Origin: Agrypnia vestita
Lineage: Eukaryota > Arthropoda > Insecta > Trichoptera > Phryganeidae
DNA length: 64,000 nucleotides
Direction of reading: 5' to 3'
NCBI GenBank assembly: GCA_016648135.1
Contig: JADDOH010003981.1
Location: 1 to 64,000, forward strand
Made by a program: the position numbers and the translations under genes. Below the pieces are notes generated by a model. The model was not told the DNA's origin. It worked only from the letters and a program-made list of their open reading frames with translations, and made no database searches. Below are positions 1 through 11,112 of the stretch, in pieces (position 1 is the stretch's first letter; every line of letters starts with the position of its first letter).

Positions 1-299
1 ATTCCTCTCTCTAAATAAGGGGGAAGCTGTGATGGTCGAAATAGAGATAGATTTAATAAATTTAGAAAATCTTAAAATAATAATATTCAAAAAAGCCAAG
101 TATGGACATCAAAAATATATTTCTTCTGGTTTGAATCGTTTAAAAGTAAAAGCCTGATATATTTCATCTCAAGATTCTATGTATTACAAGAGGCTAACAA
201 AATATTGAATATTCAGCTATACAAGTAATATTTCTTAGATCTTTATTATACCATAGATATAATTCTGTGTTAAATTAATATTGTTTGCAAATCCTAATA

Positions 300-860
300 G
301 ACTCGACCTTGTGAGTAGGTGCGAACGAGCCTTTATTATTTATGAATAGGAACAGCAAGTCTCGCGTGTAGCGAGTGCTTTACCATTATCTTAACGAAAC
401 GGACCAATCACAGGCGCGCTTTGCCTTCGACGGGTTGAGCCGGAGGCGACCGTCCTGATGGATGAATCCGGCCAATGGCGAGCGCCGGCGGTGAGGTCAT
501 CGCTCATAGGATGAGTCACTGCACTAGCGTGGATTTCGAAGATATGGTGCAATCGAGAGTATAAAAGGAGCGAACACGATATACTCAGCCCCTTCAGTTC
601 GAGACCAGACTTGCGAGCGGGAGCGCTGCCCAACAGACTACCGACGGAGCCCTGAGTTCCAGAACATCATTTGCGGACGGAGTTGCTGCCCGGACGTATG
701 GAGGAATCTACCATTCATCGTACCAAGAGAGGATCATACCGCCACTGTATAACAGCTAAGGAACACATTTATATTATCTATCGATTAATTATTTTCACTA
801 TTGAAAATGTATTTATTTTGGGAAGATTTAAAATCGGAGCAATAATGTATAATTAATATC
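300..860 (+). promoter_or_regulatory. LTR-like promoter segment
   Basis: This GC-richer segment in an AT-rich setting has a strong TATA box (TATAAAAG at 560-567) and an initiator-like TCAGTT at 594-599, about 35 bases downstream, which is insect polymerase II core-promoter spacing. An imperfect ~60-bp tandem repeat follows (gctgccc motifs near 625 and 685). No long reading frame starts here. A promoter with a short GC-rich leader and no gene suggests an LTR, but I cannot define its TG...CA ends or find a second copy in the window. A host promoter is the alternative. Confidence 0.35.
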
Positions 861-886
861 ACGATTTCTTGTGTGATCTTGGCTCA

Positions 887-1205
887 ATTCGTACGGGAAT
901 ATCTCCCAAACGAAGATATTTTGATGCTTGGGGATTTTCATACCATTTGTATTAACAATTGATTTTACGGAGCTCTATAAGCAGTGCGTAATAGATTCAT
1001 AATATTGTCGACGCGTTATGTATTGCATAACCAGATATCAATCCAAATCGTACTAGAAATTCTTCCGAACGAATATATTTTAAAGTATGGGGATTTTCAA
1101 ACTATTTTTACTAATAATTGAATACACGTAATTCTATAAGAAATGTTTAGTAGCCTTATAATAATTGTGTTGCATAAGTATTGCGCAATCCGGTCTTCAG
1201 CCAAG
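887..1205. repeat. Diverged ~159-bp tandem pair
   Basis: Two adjacent units (about 887-1046 and 1047-1205) align over their whole length. Shared landmarks are tggggattttca (near 928 and 1088), the a-ttctataag block and the ttgcataa/cgcaat end. Divergence is substantial, so this is an old duplication or two satellite monomers. Confidence 0.6.
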
Positions 1206-2070
1206 TCTTTATGATTTGAGTACCTCGGTACATCTGGCTTAACAAGTCGCTTCAGAATGACGAGTAAAGGACAGAATGGGGAGATCTAACTAAAGATTGG
1301 GGATATCTGGTTTGTGTTAGCCTAGCTGGCTGAGGGGTGGATGATTGCCGGCACTTGGGCGTGGAACCCGCACAAGCCCCTGCAGGGCCCCTTAAAGGCG
1401 GGGTCCTCCTGGTTGCTCGGGGTCGTCAATAAACCGACCACCTAACCTCATCTGGCGCAAACTACTTAAACCAACAAAAAGGTTCCCTTTGTCTTTGGAA
1501 GGATTTCCATGCTTGAATGCTGTAAATCCTTGATAGAAAACGTTAACTTCTATTTCGTCCTCTGTAAGAAAGACAGGGCCAGAATAAATATAAAAATCAT
1601 TCACTCATATGGAATAGCTGGGATATTATAAATATGGTACTAACACTCTAACATTTGTCCAAAGTAAATGTTGCAAGATGCAGAATCGTGGGACGCCGCT
1701 CTGAAAAGGCATAATGAGATTGCACAATAATTTGTAACATCGCTGACTATGCACGCAAAGGAGGCTAATGTCGTCATCAATTTGTACCAAAAGAGTACGT
1801 ACGTGATTCTTCAAACACCGGCCTAAAAGAAAGGCGCCTCAAGACAACACCCCTCATCAGAAACTCGTACCAAAAGAGTACGTACATCTCAATCATAAGC
1901 CTAAAAGAGAGGCGTCACAGGATCACATCTCGTAAAGAAGAGATAGAGTCTCGGGATGCAGTAAGTTCCGGAGGAACAAGGGGGGCCGTTTAGTCACTTA
2001 GGAAGTCGGCCACCGGGTTTAGGCGGGCGCGGGGCCTCTACCCCTCTCAGCAGAGATGCTGAGGGTTTAA
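1206..2070. other. Unassigned GC-richer segment with ~82-bp repeat pair
   Basis: No real gene is evident. Within it, a block beginning gtaccaaaagagtacgtac occurs at about 1784 and again at about 1867, each followed by a cctaaaag-a-aggcg motif, so a ~82-bp unit is duplicated. The end (about 1965-2060) is G/C-rich, then reads gggtttaaaaaac. This resembles the 3' untranslated part of some R1-type LINEs, but the call is only a guess. Reading frames here are short and on both strands, with no recognisable domains. Confidence 0.3.
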
Positions 2071-3690
2071 AAAACCAAAATTTAGCACTCAAAGAAACTA
2101 TTATTTCATATAAACTTACGGGCTGTTGTAGAATCCTTTCGAATAAACCATCCCCGAGACCTTATCTATTTATTCATAAAGAAGTTTCACTTCAAAAATG
2201 TGGTATTTCGTAGATAGCAAATATATGTATTATTTTCCCACGGAATTAATATGAACAGGTTCATACACGTCTGAGACGACACCATTCAAGGTAAGAATAT
2301 GTTAATATAAAGTGTTTATAATTATTAATTTCAGTGTTATTTAATATGTGTGAATTTTTCCCTTTGCGCCGTACGAACGATTTTACCGGTTTGTTTCCAA
2401 ACGGAAATGTTTTATTTCTAATACACGAATTCTTCTGGTGAACGTATTTTATTGTAACATAAATGTATAGATTATTAGGTTCGTTAGATGATTTTATTAC
2501 GTAATATTATGCAATTGTTTCCACACTGCTCCTATAAAAGAATTTGAAGTTATTACGATACACAACGGGGTCCTTCATCCATTAGACGATTCATGTGCCA
2601 ATTCAACGACGAATTACGAATAGTATATATTGTATTTATCGAGTTTTAGTCGCATTTATTATTTCTAGTGAGGTTTTTAGTATTGGTTCCCGGCGCCATT
2701 ATGAGGCGGAAATAGTTCATATTCATAGCCCGACTGCAATAGGTATTTTTGTCGCGTAAGAGGTAGCACTTTTAGGAATATAACTGTGTTTTATGTTTCG
2801 TCCCTGACGGACAGGATGGTATAGCTGTGGCTATTTAGGTAATATACTTAGTAAATGCAAAGGGCATTAGGTATTATCAATATAGTATGCGAACCCAAGA
2901 TGATAGAAATATTTTAGTTCCTATAATTTCATTGAATATTTGCTGCAGAATAGTATTTGATGAGAGAAGTAGTTAATATTCCATTCAAAGCAAAAGTTTT
3001 AGTCAATATTTTTATAGGTAATATTCAACAGCAAATTAGAAATATTTTCAGTTAATACGTATTTTTAGTTAATTTATCGTATAGAACAATTTCTGATAGT
3101 ATAGAACATTATTTCATATGAAAAGTTGAATTTTAGTAGTAGTAATATTTCTGTATTGAATATTTGATTTTTAACAGCTGTATCGCTACATCATGTGGTT
3201 GAGGTCGGCCGGTTGCATCCTGTCGCTCAATCGCGCGCGCTCACATATAAGAATAATGAAATATTTGATAATCCAATATATTGTATTTTGAACGCGACGG
3301 TTTGCTACTTACTAACCTTCATTATTTAGTAGGACCCACATTAGGGTCATCTTACATCGTTAGCCGTGAAAAGAATATGATTTACATTGATTTGCAATGG
3401 AATGATTTGTATTATAGATTTGCTTCGCCTTATATATTCAACACACACCCCATGGGATGTCTAACTCTGGTGCCGGACCAGGAGCTATACTAAATTATTA
3501 TTAAATGTATCAAGGCCCCGCGATGCCCTACTATCTACCTGGATCATTACAGTGCTTACCGTGACCAGGAGAACGATTTATATTGAAATACAATAAAATG
3601 CTTTATAATATTAATTGAACATCATTTCGACATTAAATACAGTCTGCTCGATTTGATTAGGATCCCCTCTATCTAGCAGGGTCATTACAA
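2071..3690. other. AT-rich stretch, no gene recognised
   Basis: I see no supported gene. A TATA-like ctcctataaaag lies near 2529. A region at 2930-3150 repeats short gaatattt/ttagtTaata motifs. A 70-codon frame at 3281-3493 shows no recognisable domain. Parts may be decayed LTR sequence, but I cannot support boundaries. Confidence 0.3.
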
Positions 3691-3895
3691 CCTCACTCCA
3701 GATTAGCAAGTTAATCTTATTTTACTATTATCACAAGGGTTTATCTTAGTTTGAAAATAGTAAGAATATTGATGTGACACGTATTTGCATCTCTATTTAA
3801 AAAAAAATTAAAAAATAGAGATTCGAACACGGAATACGTGTTACATCAATATTCTTACTATTCTCAAACTAAAGTAAACGCTTGTGCTATGAAAA
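3690..3895. repeat. tRNA-SINE body in inverted orientation (palindrome)
   Basis: The left arm (about 3735-3790) and right arm (about 3825-3885) are inverted copies of the SINE body seen elsewhere: tttgagaatagtaagaatat, then gcgacacgtattccgtgttc. The spacer is a poly-A/T tract with ctctattt. This is the same family as 23365-23515, 25155-25278, 27283-27450, 34652-34785, 49490-49620 and 59955-60125. Confidence 0.65.
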
Positions 3896-3902
3896 TAAAA
3901 AA

Positions 3903-3975
3903 ACTCATTGTACCTACTCATTGCCAGTCTGTGAAGTCTCGGCAGTGACGAGTGTATGTGGTAGTTTGTAATATT
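3903..3975. repeat. Short dispersed hairpin repeat, copy 1
   Basis: The sequence around actcattgccagtctgtgaa, closing with gacgagtgtatgtggtagtt, matches 6842-6912. Each copy can pair actcattgcc with ggcag-gatgagt. Function unknown. Confidence 0.5.
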
Positions 3976-4059
3976 TAGGTCGTTTTTGACTCAATTTTCT
4001 TATAACCCCAAACGTCAGAGTCACCTAGTTTTCCTCACAAAAGTGAACAAGTAAGGGTT

Positions 4060-4350
4060 GGTGCTGTACCTTGGCGCGATCCCCGCAGTGGCAGCGGCCC
4101 GAACTCCGCTCCGCACACATTTAAAAGTTAAGCCTGCCGTTAATTCGCGGCATTGACGGGTAGTCGGGTCGGGCGGGCGGCTGGGAGGGCAGACGGCGGG
4201 TGCGGCCGCAACGACATCTGTTTGTGGAATTCGGAAAGTTTGGGAGCGATTCAACCGCTGTGGAATATAAATGGGACAACCGACACCCTTCGCCGGGAGC
4301 TCCCAACCATTTCACCGCGGCGCGGCGATCGCCGATACGTTCCACAAAAT
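4060..4350. other. CpG-rich island
   Basis: This is a sharply GC- and CpG-rich block in AT-rich surroundings, including a gcggccgc site near 4202 and runs such as ccgcggcgcggcgatcgccg. The best open frame (4153-4356, 67 codons) shows no domain and overlaps others on both strands, so I do not call a gene. It could be a host promoter or first exon, or a decayed GC-rich element. Confidence 0.4.
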
Positions 4351-4384
4351 TTGTGAGAAATGATTCGTTTTTACGCTAAAAATC

Positions 4385-4785
4385 ATTTTTACTTCCTTAC
4401 TTTTTACTCGTGGCGTCTGCTTGCTTGCCGTCAACATAAACATTGGATCGATTTTTAACCCTTTTCCCGCGATCAAATCAAGCCGATACTTTGCAAGCAG
4501 ACTCGTGGCGACGATCAAGAAGATCTATCAAATTTTCGTTAAAAAAAAAAAGATTTTTCAAATTTTTAATGGTTTTTTCATACAACTTACTAAGTTGTAT
4601 GAAAATATTTCAACGCGTCTGGTAGTATAATTATAGTATAATTTTGTATTTTTGGAAATTTTTTATTACTCCCTTTCGTAGCGTCGCTCGACCGAAGCCC
4701 AACGCGTAGGTTAAAGCCAAACCAGTTTCCACTAATAAATGAGAAAGGGAGTATAATAAAAGCTTGTTTTTTATGGGTTACTTTA
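4385..4785 (+). repeat. Family A dispersed repeat, copy 1
   Basis: Landmarks in order: tactcgtggcgtctgcttgc, tttttaacccttttcccg, ctcgtggcgacgatcaagaa, a small palindrome catacaacttactaagttgtatg, tactccctttcgtagcg, ccaacgcgtaggttaa, aaagggagtataataaaa and tttatgggttacttt. The same order is found at 28850-29182, 31935-32310, 36507-36873 and 44766-45412. Partly inverted ends (actccctttata against tataa-aagggagt) suggest a non-autonomous DNA element. No coding capacity. Confidence 0.7.
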
Positions 4786-4865
4786 ACCTTCCCCTATCGT
4801 TCTTTAATTTATTGAAACGTTCCAAACTCACGTATATGCACACTTTTGTAGCTTTTAAGCTGGAT

Positions 4866-5062
4866 TAATTGTTTATTCTTCTTCTTCTTTTTCTCCACTG
4901 CTGGATGTAGGCCTCTTCCATTTCCCTCCACTCATCTCGGTTTCTTCCCCTTCGCAACCAGGTTCTTCCTGCTTGGACTATGTCATCAGACCTCCTTGTG
5001 GGAGGTCTTCCGACGCTTCTCTTCTCGACGTATACTCCAATCAAGCCATATGTCCATTGTTT
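4866..5062 (-). pseudogene. LINE ORF2 C-terminal relic
   Basis: The minus-strand translation reads SVGRPPTRRSDDIVQAGRTW, then RNRDEWREMEEAYIQQW before a run of basic residues. GRP-x-RW-DDI followed by W--LEEAYIQQW is the typical tail of insect RTE/Jockey-type non-LTR retrotransposon proteins, after the reverse transcriptase. Only this 3' piece is present, so the copy is 5'-truncated. It ends at a (TTC)n-like tract on the plus strand. The LINE clade is not resolvable from the tail. Confidence 0.7.
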
Positions 5063-5698
5063 AATTGTCGAAAATTTATTACTTATATTACTTATAATTA
5101 CTTATTATTACTAGACGTAGGGCCGTGAAAAATCACGAATAGTAATAATAATTAATACAGCATGAACCGCGCACTGATTGCGTGTCACACTCTGATTATT
5201 CATTCCAATAAGTCATTCCAACAAGTTACGGACAGTATGTGGTTTGCTATTTTTACAAAATATTTTTTCAATAGAACACTATAATAATGCAGCATTGAAA
5301 GTAATTGTAAAAACTAAAGAGACTTCTTTACAGGTTAAACACTATTAATACTTGCAAGTAAATTCCTTGTCAAAAAAATATTAATAAGATTTGAACTAAC
5401 TCCGACTGATCAACTGTTTACCCTCGATTTGGGCCGTCTCATCATACAACCCTTGATGATGCTTAAGAGGGTACGGATTATCCCCATTATTTCGAGCACT
5501 CTATCCTCTACTGAGGTCTATTACTGTCCGGCTTTCCAGGAAAATCATTTTCTTGAACAAATTCAAAAAACAAATTCTCAAACCTTTATATTTATTTATT
5601 GGTGTTTGCAAACAGTGCATTACATAATTAAAAAAAAGAGTAAAGAAATAAAGAAAAATCCTAACAGTTTAAATATTAATCAAAACAGCAACTACAAT
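5063..5698. other. No gene recognised
   Basis: AT-rich, with no supported gene. The open frame covering 5429-5884 runs straight into the inverted repeat at 5699-5827, has no domain, and is judged spurious. Confidence 0.4.
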
Positions 5699-5827
5699 CT
5701 TCAGGTTTGTGTTTTCTGGGGTATTATGCCATGTTGTTACGACCTTTCGGGCCTAAAAGCTCATAACAACGGGGCCCGAAAGGTCGTAACAACATGGCAT
5801 AATACCCCAGGAAACACAAACCTGAAG
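5699..5827. repeat. Near-perfect 55-bp inverted repeat (PLE end)
   Basis: Arms 5699-5753 and 5773-5827 match at 54 of 55 positions around a 19-base loop. The arm carries ggcccgaaaggtcgtaacaa, and the outer flank reads aaacacaaacctgaagattc. The same flank grammar (ccccag-aaacacaaacc-gaaga) recurs at 14400-14450 and in altered form at 63535-63560, where it follows a well-preserved hammerhead-like box. I therefore read this as two head-to-head copies of a Penelope-like terminal repeat with a degraded ribozyme core (gcttttaggcccgaaaggtc). Confidence 0.6.
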
Positions 5828-5979
5828 ATTCTGAGTGGCCTTGAAAACCTAAGAACATTCTTAAGCAACTACAAATTAAAATAAATTCATTCTTAAATAC
5901 CTCATAAAATTATAAAAAATAATAATGTTAATTAAAAACATACACTAAAAATTTATCGAATTAAACACTATATGTGGGT

Positions 5980-6720
5980 TATAAAAACAAAGGCAGCAAT
6001 ATCCAAAAAAATAAAAATCCGATAAAACGATAAAACGATATTCGTAATAAATTTTGAAAATTCTTGATTTTCCCGAAAATATTAAATATGTCACTCATTC
6101 TCAAGTTTCCCAAAATTGAGATTATTCTGTCTCGAGAATCTAAAAAAGTCGAGAATTCACAATCTCTAATCCTGAGGAAGGTGGAGAGAGTTTACAAGTT
6201 CCGTAACACGCCCAGTTCTAGCATAAGCAAACAAGATAACAAGAAGTCAAGGAATGGACGGTGCTTTCTAGACTGTCGAGTTCCGTACAGTAAAAAAAAT
6301 GTAACTTATATAAACTACAACCATAAAAATGAATACATTACAGAATATAAGCTCACACAGTGAAACTAGAGTCTACGTGTAATATTAGAATTGGAATTGA
6401 AATCATTAACGAAATAAATTTTTCATTAAATACCATAAAAATGATCTTTATTATATGTGGAGTAAAAGGCAGCAATGTCCAAAAAATTTTAAAAAATGTT
6501 TTGAATGGTCATCGAGCATTACTAATTTAACATGTAATAGATTCTAGATTTTATGTATCTAACCCTTCCCAAATCATGTAGGTATCCTATAAATTTATAG
6601 GCTCTGTTTCCTACAAAATCTCGAATTCAGTACATTTTAAATTAGTAATCTTCGATGACTGCTGAATTTTGGATATTGCTGCTATTGTTTTTATACCTCA
6701 CATATGATCAACAAAAATTT
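5980..6720. repeat. Short repeats with ggcagcaatatcc ends
   Basis: The motif aaaggcagcaatatccaaaa occurs at about 5989, as aaaggcagcaatgtccaaaa at about 6469, and inverted (ttggatattgctgctattgt) at about 6671. Further copies are at about 8960 (+) and 10010 (-). Paired inverted motifs suggest ends of a small non-autonomous DNA element. No coding frame is credible. Confidence 0.45.
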
Positions 6721-6841
6721 CAGCACAATAGTAAAAAATACGCAAATTTTAATATAGAAACTATTATTATCACAGAATCGACTACATGTTTCTTTTTAAA
6801 ATAGTAAGCCTGTCGTGGAATACGTCTACAAACTCTAAACT

Positions 6842-6912
6842 AAACTACTGTACTCATTGCCCAGACTGTGTAGTCTAGGCAGGGATGAGTGTATATGGTA
6901 GTTTGTTCGCAT
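6842..6912. repeat. Short dispersed hairpin repeat, copy 2
   Basis: This matches 3903-3975 (actcattgcccagactgtg, then gatgagtgtatatggtagtt), with self-complementary ends. Confidence 0.5.
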
Positions 6913-7350
6913 ACTATCGTAAATGAATAAGTCTTTTGAACGCGTTGGCAATAGAATTTTAAATCATAAAATATGTAAAGAAGTGAATATAAACAATAAT
7001 TAAGGTGTAAAATTGATAAAAAGACAAAAAAAAACATTGATAATTACGAACGACAGGATAATGTCATGCCTAACTCAACCAACCTACTACTACAGAGATT
7101 GATTAATCATAGGTTATATTATTACTTAAAGTACTACTTAGATTTTTGGTTTCTAAATCAATAGCTTCTAAGTATTCTATATAATCTTCCGCCGTTCATT
7201 CATTTTTCAGCTCTTCCATGCTGATATCGTTTTTCAATATTCCACCTACCACGCGCGTGAGCATTAAATAACACGTGTTAAGGGATTCGCCCCTTTTCGG
7301 TATCACAAGGGCGTGTATTATCGATGCTCCTCTTAAACTTGACACATCCA

Positions 7351-7662
7351 TTGCCATAGGTCGCAAATAAAACATCTCCATTGTCATAGGTCGCAAATAA
7401 AACATCTCCATTGTCATAGGTCGCAAATAAAACATCTCCATTGTCATAGGTCGCAAATAAAACATCTCCATTGTCATAGGTCGCAAATAAAACATCTCCA
7501 TTGTCATAGGTCGCAAATAAAACATCTCCATTGTCATAGGTCGCAAATAAAACATCTCCATTGTCATAGGTCGCAAATAAAACATGTCCATTGTCATAGG
7601 TCGCAAATAAAACATCTCCATTGTCATAGGTCGCAAATAAAACATGTCCATTGTCATAGGTC
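7351..7662. repeat. 30-bp minisatellite, ten units
   Basis: Ten head-to-tail 30-bp units (7351-7650) plus a 12-base partial. Each contains cataggtcgcaaataaaaca. Only three units differ, by one base each: the first has gcc for gtc, and two have catg for catc. Such homogeneity implies recent expansion. Because 30 is a multiple of three, two minus-strand frames stay open through the array and encode ten-residue repeats. This is a by-product, not evidence of a gene. Confidence 0.95.
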
Positions 7663-7745
7663 AGTGCGGCGCCCGCGACCACCTGCTTGGCGACCCCCGC
7701 CCTGCGCAACCCTCCCGGCCCGGTCGCCCGCTGAAGGGATGATAA
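7663..7745. other. GC-rich flank of the minisatellite
   Basis: A short C/G-rich block (cccgccctgcgcaaccctcc, then cggcccggtcgcccg) abuts the end of the array. No gene or second copy is recognised in the window. Confidence 0.4.
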
Positions 7746-7874
7746 AAAATATTTTCAAATCCGCGTTTGTCGCTCGTTATTCCGTTGAATATTGTGGTGG
7801 GCCGGGCTGTTTGGCGCAATTTATCATACAACTTCATAAGAAATGGCAAATTTCAATAAATTCACACTCACCCA

Positions 7875-7933
7875 ATGAATACTTGAATATAACAAATATT
7901 TTTTTTAAATATTTGTTATATTCAAGTATTCAT
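7875..7933. repeat. Perfect 27-bp palindrome
   Basis: Arms 7875-7901 and 7907-7933 are exact inverse complements (atgaatacttgaatataaca and onward) with a five-T loop. Half of the arm repeats again immediately after (catattcaagtatcatattc). AT-rich, probably a hairpin-generating repair scar or a minimal foldback element. Confidence 0.85.
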
Positions 7934-8394
7934 ATTCAAGTATCATATTCCATAACAAAAGTAAGTTAATTTGTATTTCTTTCATATTTATGTACAAAGT
8001 TTTTTATAACAAAATGGCAAATTACTTTTTGAACAAAATTGTTTTAATTCAGATAAATTATAGAATTTTTACAAAGACGGAGTTTATTATATTTATTTAT
8101 TTATTTATTTATGGGAAACTAACAGTACATATAAAGAGATTTTACATGATTATTGAACAGTATAGAGACCATCTTATAAGTTTCCACAGAATTAACCTGT
8201 TGTGTTTTAACATAAAGCAACAATAACTTGAGTTATAGAATAAAAAACAAAAAAAGTGAAAGTTTTAAGTTATAGACAAACTATGGGAGTCAAAGAATTA
8301 GAGGTAAAAGGAGAATAAGGAATGGAATCTACTTACTAAGAAGGACAAGAGATAAGAATAAAAAGAAGTGCAAAAGATATCTGATCAATACATC

Positions 8395-8396
<2 letters not shown>

Positions 8397-8430
<34 letters not shown>
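8397..8430. repeat. (AT)n microsatellite
   Basis: Uninterrupted alternating AT of about 34 bases. Confidence 0.95.
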
Positions 8431-8431
<1 letters not shown>

Positions 8432-8470
8432 GAGGTCTGGGCAAAAGAAAAAATGTTAATTTAAGAAATT

Positions 8471-8592
8471 GTAAAACGTATAGTTTTTATAAGGTGGCCT
8501 TATGACCTGTATAAGCTGATTCAAGTGATCATTTTACACAATGCAACGCATACCAATTCCAGCGTAAGAACATCCACACATTATTAAACTTT
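8471..8592 (+). repeat. Family C dispersed repeat, copy 1
   Basis: Order of motifs: ataagctgattcaagtgatc, ttttacacaatgc, aattccagcgtaagaacatc, cacacattat. The same order is found at 10541-10700 (+), 23525-23640 (-), 35690-35850 (-) and 61237-61350 (+). Non-coding and unclassified. Confidence 0.6.
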
Positions 8593-8599
8593 TTAAAAG

Positions 8600-10480
8600 T
8601 AGTACATTTGTTCTAGATAAGAATTATTTCAAATATTAAAATTATTAGTTAGCACAATGATTAATACACAACGTTTTATTCCATTAATTTGAGTTATATA
8701 AGCCTAAGCGCTTTCGATGGACACAACCATCATCTTCGTTGTGTATAAATCTTTGTGTTAATCATCAACTTCCACTCTGTAAACGAAACAACGCTTAATT
8801 TATTATTATTATTAGTTAGTTTAAACTTTTATTCCAGTAGACTACAACAGTATACAACACTAGGTTTATCCCGCAACCGTCTGTCTTTCCTAGTAAACTT
8901 ACCTTTCGTCCATCACACATTCACCAAAGTATGCTAATACTATGTGAGGGGTATACAATCAAAAGCAGCAATACCCCACTTAGGTGTTTATGAGATAAAT
9001 ACAAAAAACCTGCCACTATTCGTTGAAATTTCTCTAGAATCTATGAAACCTACATCTGATTGCAGGTATGTTTTTAAAAACACTTTGCTTTTCATATACG
9101 TGTACAAATAAACATTTTACTTATAAATATTTTTCTGTCTAATTTAAACGAGTCTGCTGTATTTGCTACCAAAAAGTGAAGATTTCTGCTTTTGTTATTT
9201 ACATGATTGACTATTGGTGTCTTTGCTATCAACTTGTAATTGTAAATCTAAAATAAAATGGTCTAAAACTCTTGTTATTGGAATAATGGTCTGAGTTTTA
9301 CATAGTAATTAATTATTACTTATATATCAAGTACCCATATTTCTGTTAGTGTGTCAACAAATAATTTTAAAAAAGTCTCACATTCATATGAAGCGGCCAT
9401 TTTGTCATCTGATACATCCTTGGGAGTTGATTGGTTGAAGTAGTGGTGTCTATGCTTTTAATAGAGATTTGGAATCATAATATTGGAAAGGATAGAGCTA
9501 TATTGTATATAATATCTCGAATTCAGTACATTCTCAATTAGTAATACATTAAGTCAATATTATGTTCCACAATAAATTGTTAAGAGTTAAATAACCTATC
9601 ACGTTTACATGGTACTAGATTTACGATATACGAAGACTGCTCATATTGAAGTAACTAATAAATATGATCAAAGGATATTAAAATATGTATTTCCGAAAAT
9701 ATTTAATAAACTAATACGAAATTCTATAATTACAATATTAAGAAAGGCCTAGAAGAACAAATTATGGAATTAATAATTATCAATAGGAATGATTTATACT
9801 GATTAAGTGAGGTATTAATTATGTTTTGTTAATTTATTATGATCATTAATTTATCTGTTTCCTTTTTCTTTATATGTATAAAATTAGATGGCTTTATTTT
9901 ACCTTGTTAACAAAAAACTCTACTGACAAGCCGGTTTCGCAGATAAGTTGTTTCTTTTTTGCAAAAAAAATTATGATAAAAATCATTTGAAATGACATTT
10001 TTCATGGATATTGCTGCCTTTGCTTTTATCTCACTCAATGGGAATAATTTCAATTCAAAATTATTACAATTAGGCAGTCTGATGCACACGCAGGTCAAGA
10101 TGTAACGAAAGTTCACTGTGAATAAATAGATAATATCTCTAAGTTATAACTTTATATTTTAGATGGTTAAGGGAGTGTTTAGATGTTGCGTGTAACGGAG
10201 CGTATGTCCAGTGAAATATTAATCAAATAGACGTAGCGTGGGCGTTTCAAGAGACTGGAATGACCGCCTCCTTCTAAGAGTTTGAAGTTTTTGGGTTTCG
10301 ATCCTGATAGCAATAACTCCTTTGACATTAATAGAATACTGTCAAATCAGATTATTTCCAACCCATACAATTATAATGCGTAAAATGAATGTTTAATTAA
10401 AATTGAATTTCGAAGAAATAAAGTAATGGATGGTGCCATATTAATTGCATTATAACAAATATCATTTATTTTTATAAATA
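8600..10480. other. AT-rich stretch, no gene recognised
   Basis: No supported gene. Isolated copies of the ggcagcaatatcc-type end motif lie near 8960 (+) and 10010 (-). The rest appears to be decayed non-coding sequence. Confidence 0.35.
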
Positions 10481-10540
10481 AATCTACATTATTGAATATT
10501 TATTTTTTTAATTAAGATAAATAATAGAAGTCTTACAGAG

Positions 10541-10700
10541 ACGAAGATATTTCTATGAGAAAAATGTATGAAAGTATTATATACGATGGCCCAGGGCTTA
10601 CAACCTGTGTATACTGGCTTTGAGTGATGACAAAATCGAATAAACAATGCAGGATTCACTAATTCCAATGTTAGAACATCCACACATTATCAAAATTATT
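10541..10700 (+). repeat. Family C dispersed repeat, copy 2
   Basis: Shares the motif order of family C, ending aattccaatgttagaacatc then cacacattat. The upstream half (acagagacgaagatatttct) matches the inverted cttcgtttctgtgagac block of the 35690-35850 copy. Confidence 0.55.
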
Positions 10701-11104
10701 AATCTTTTACCCGGCATCTGACCATATGCATTTGCATTGGACAAAAGACAAACGAAGTATTTTGACCGTCGGTATTTCGTCCATTAATTGGGTGAATGAG
10801 AAACTCTCCACCAGCGGTGAAATTGGAAAAAAATTAACAGCGTAGTCATAATGGAACGACTCAACGATGTCTTTTGTTTATCTAACTTTTCAGAATTGAT
10901 TGTTGCAAATGTAAGCGATTCTGAGACGGTTATGTGCATCTGTCAATTCTCAATTTCAAGTAAATCAAGTTTACACGGGCTTGAGTTTTGTGGCTTTCTC
11001 CCAACTGGCTTTAAAAACATGAAGGGTGTGGTCTGCAGTTCTTTGAAGAGTGGAAACAGAATTGTGCGGACTGATCCACAGCAGTGACCTGACCAAGAAG
11101 ATCT
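10701..11104. other. Unassigned; 78-codon frame
   Basis: The frame at 10851-11087 (+) encodes 78 residues with no recognisable domain and no splice context I can support. It stops just before the LINE insertion. It may be a fragment of an old element. Confidence 0.25.
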
Positions 11105-11112
11105 TGAATCTT

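Noticed and set aside
5429..5884. 151-codon open frame
   Set aside because: It crosses both arms of an inverted repeat and shows no domain. Openness is due to composition and the palindrome.
7351..7662. CRISPR-like array
   Set aside because: There are no unique spacers. The units are contiguous identical 30-mers in an insect nuclear genome.
7196..7709. Two long overlapping minus-strand reading frames with ten-residue repeats
   Set aside because: They are open only because the 30-bp minisatellite has a period divisible by three; the flanks show no coding signal.
10851..11087. 78-residue protein-coding gene
   Set aside because: No domain, no splice context, and it ends at a LINE insertion. 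Kept only as unassigned sequence.
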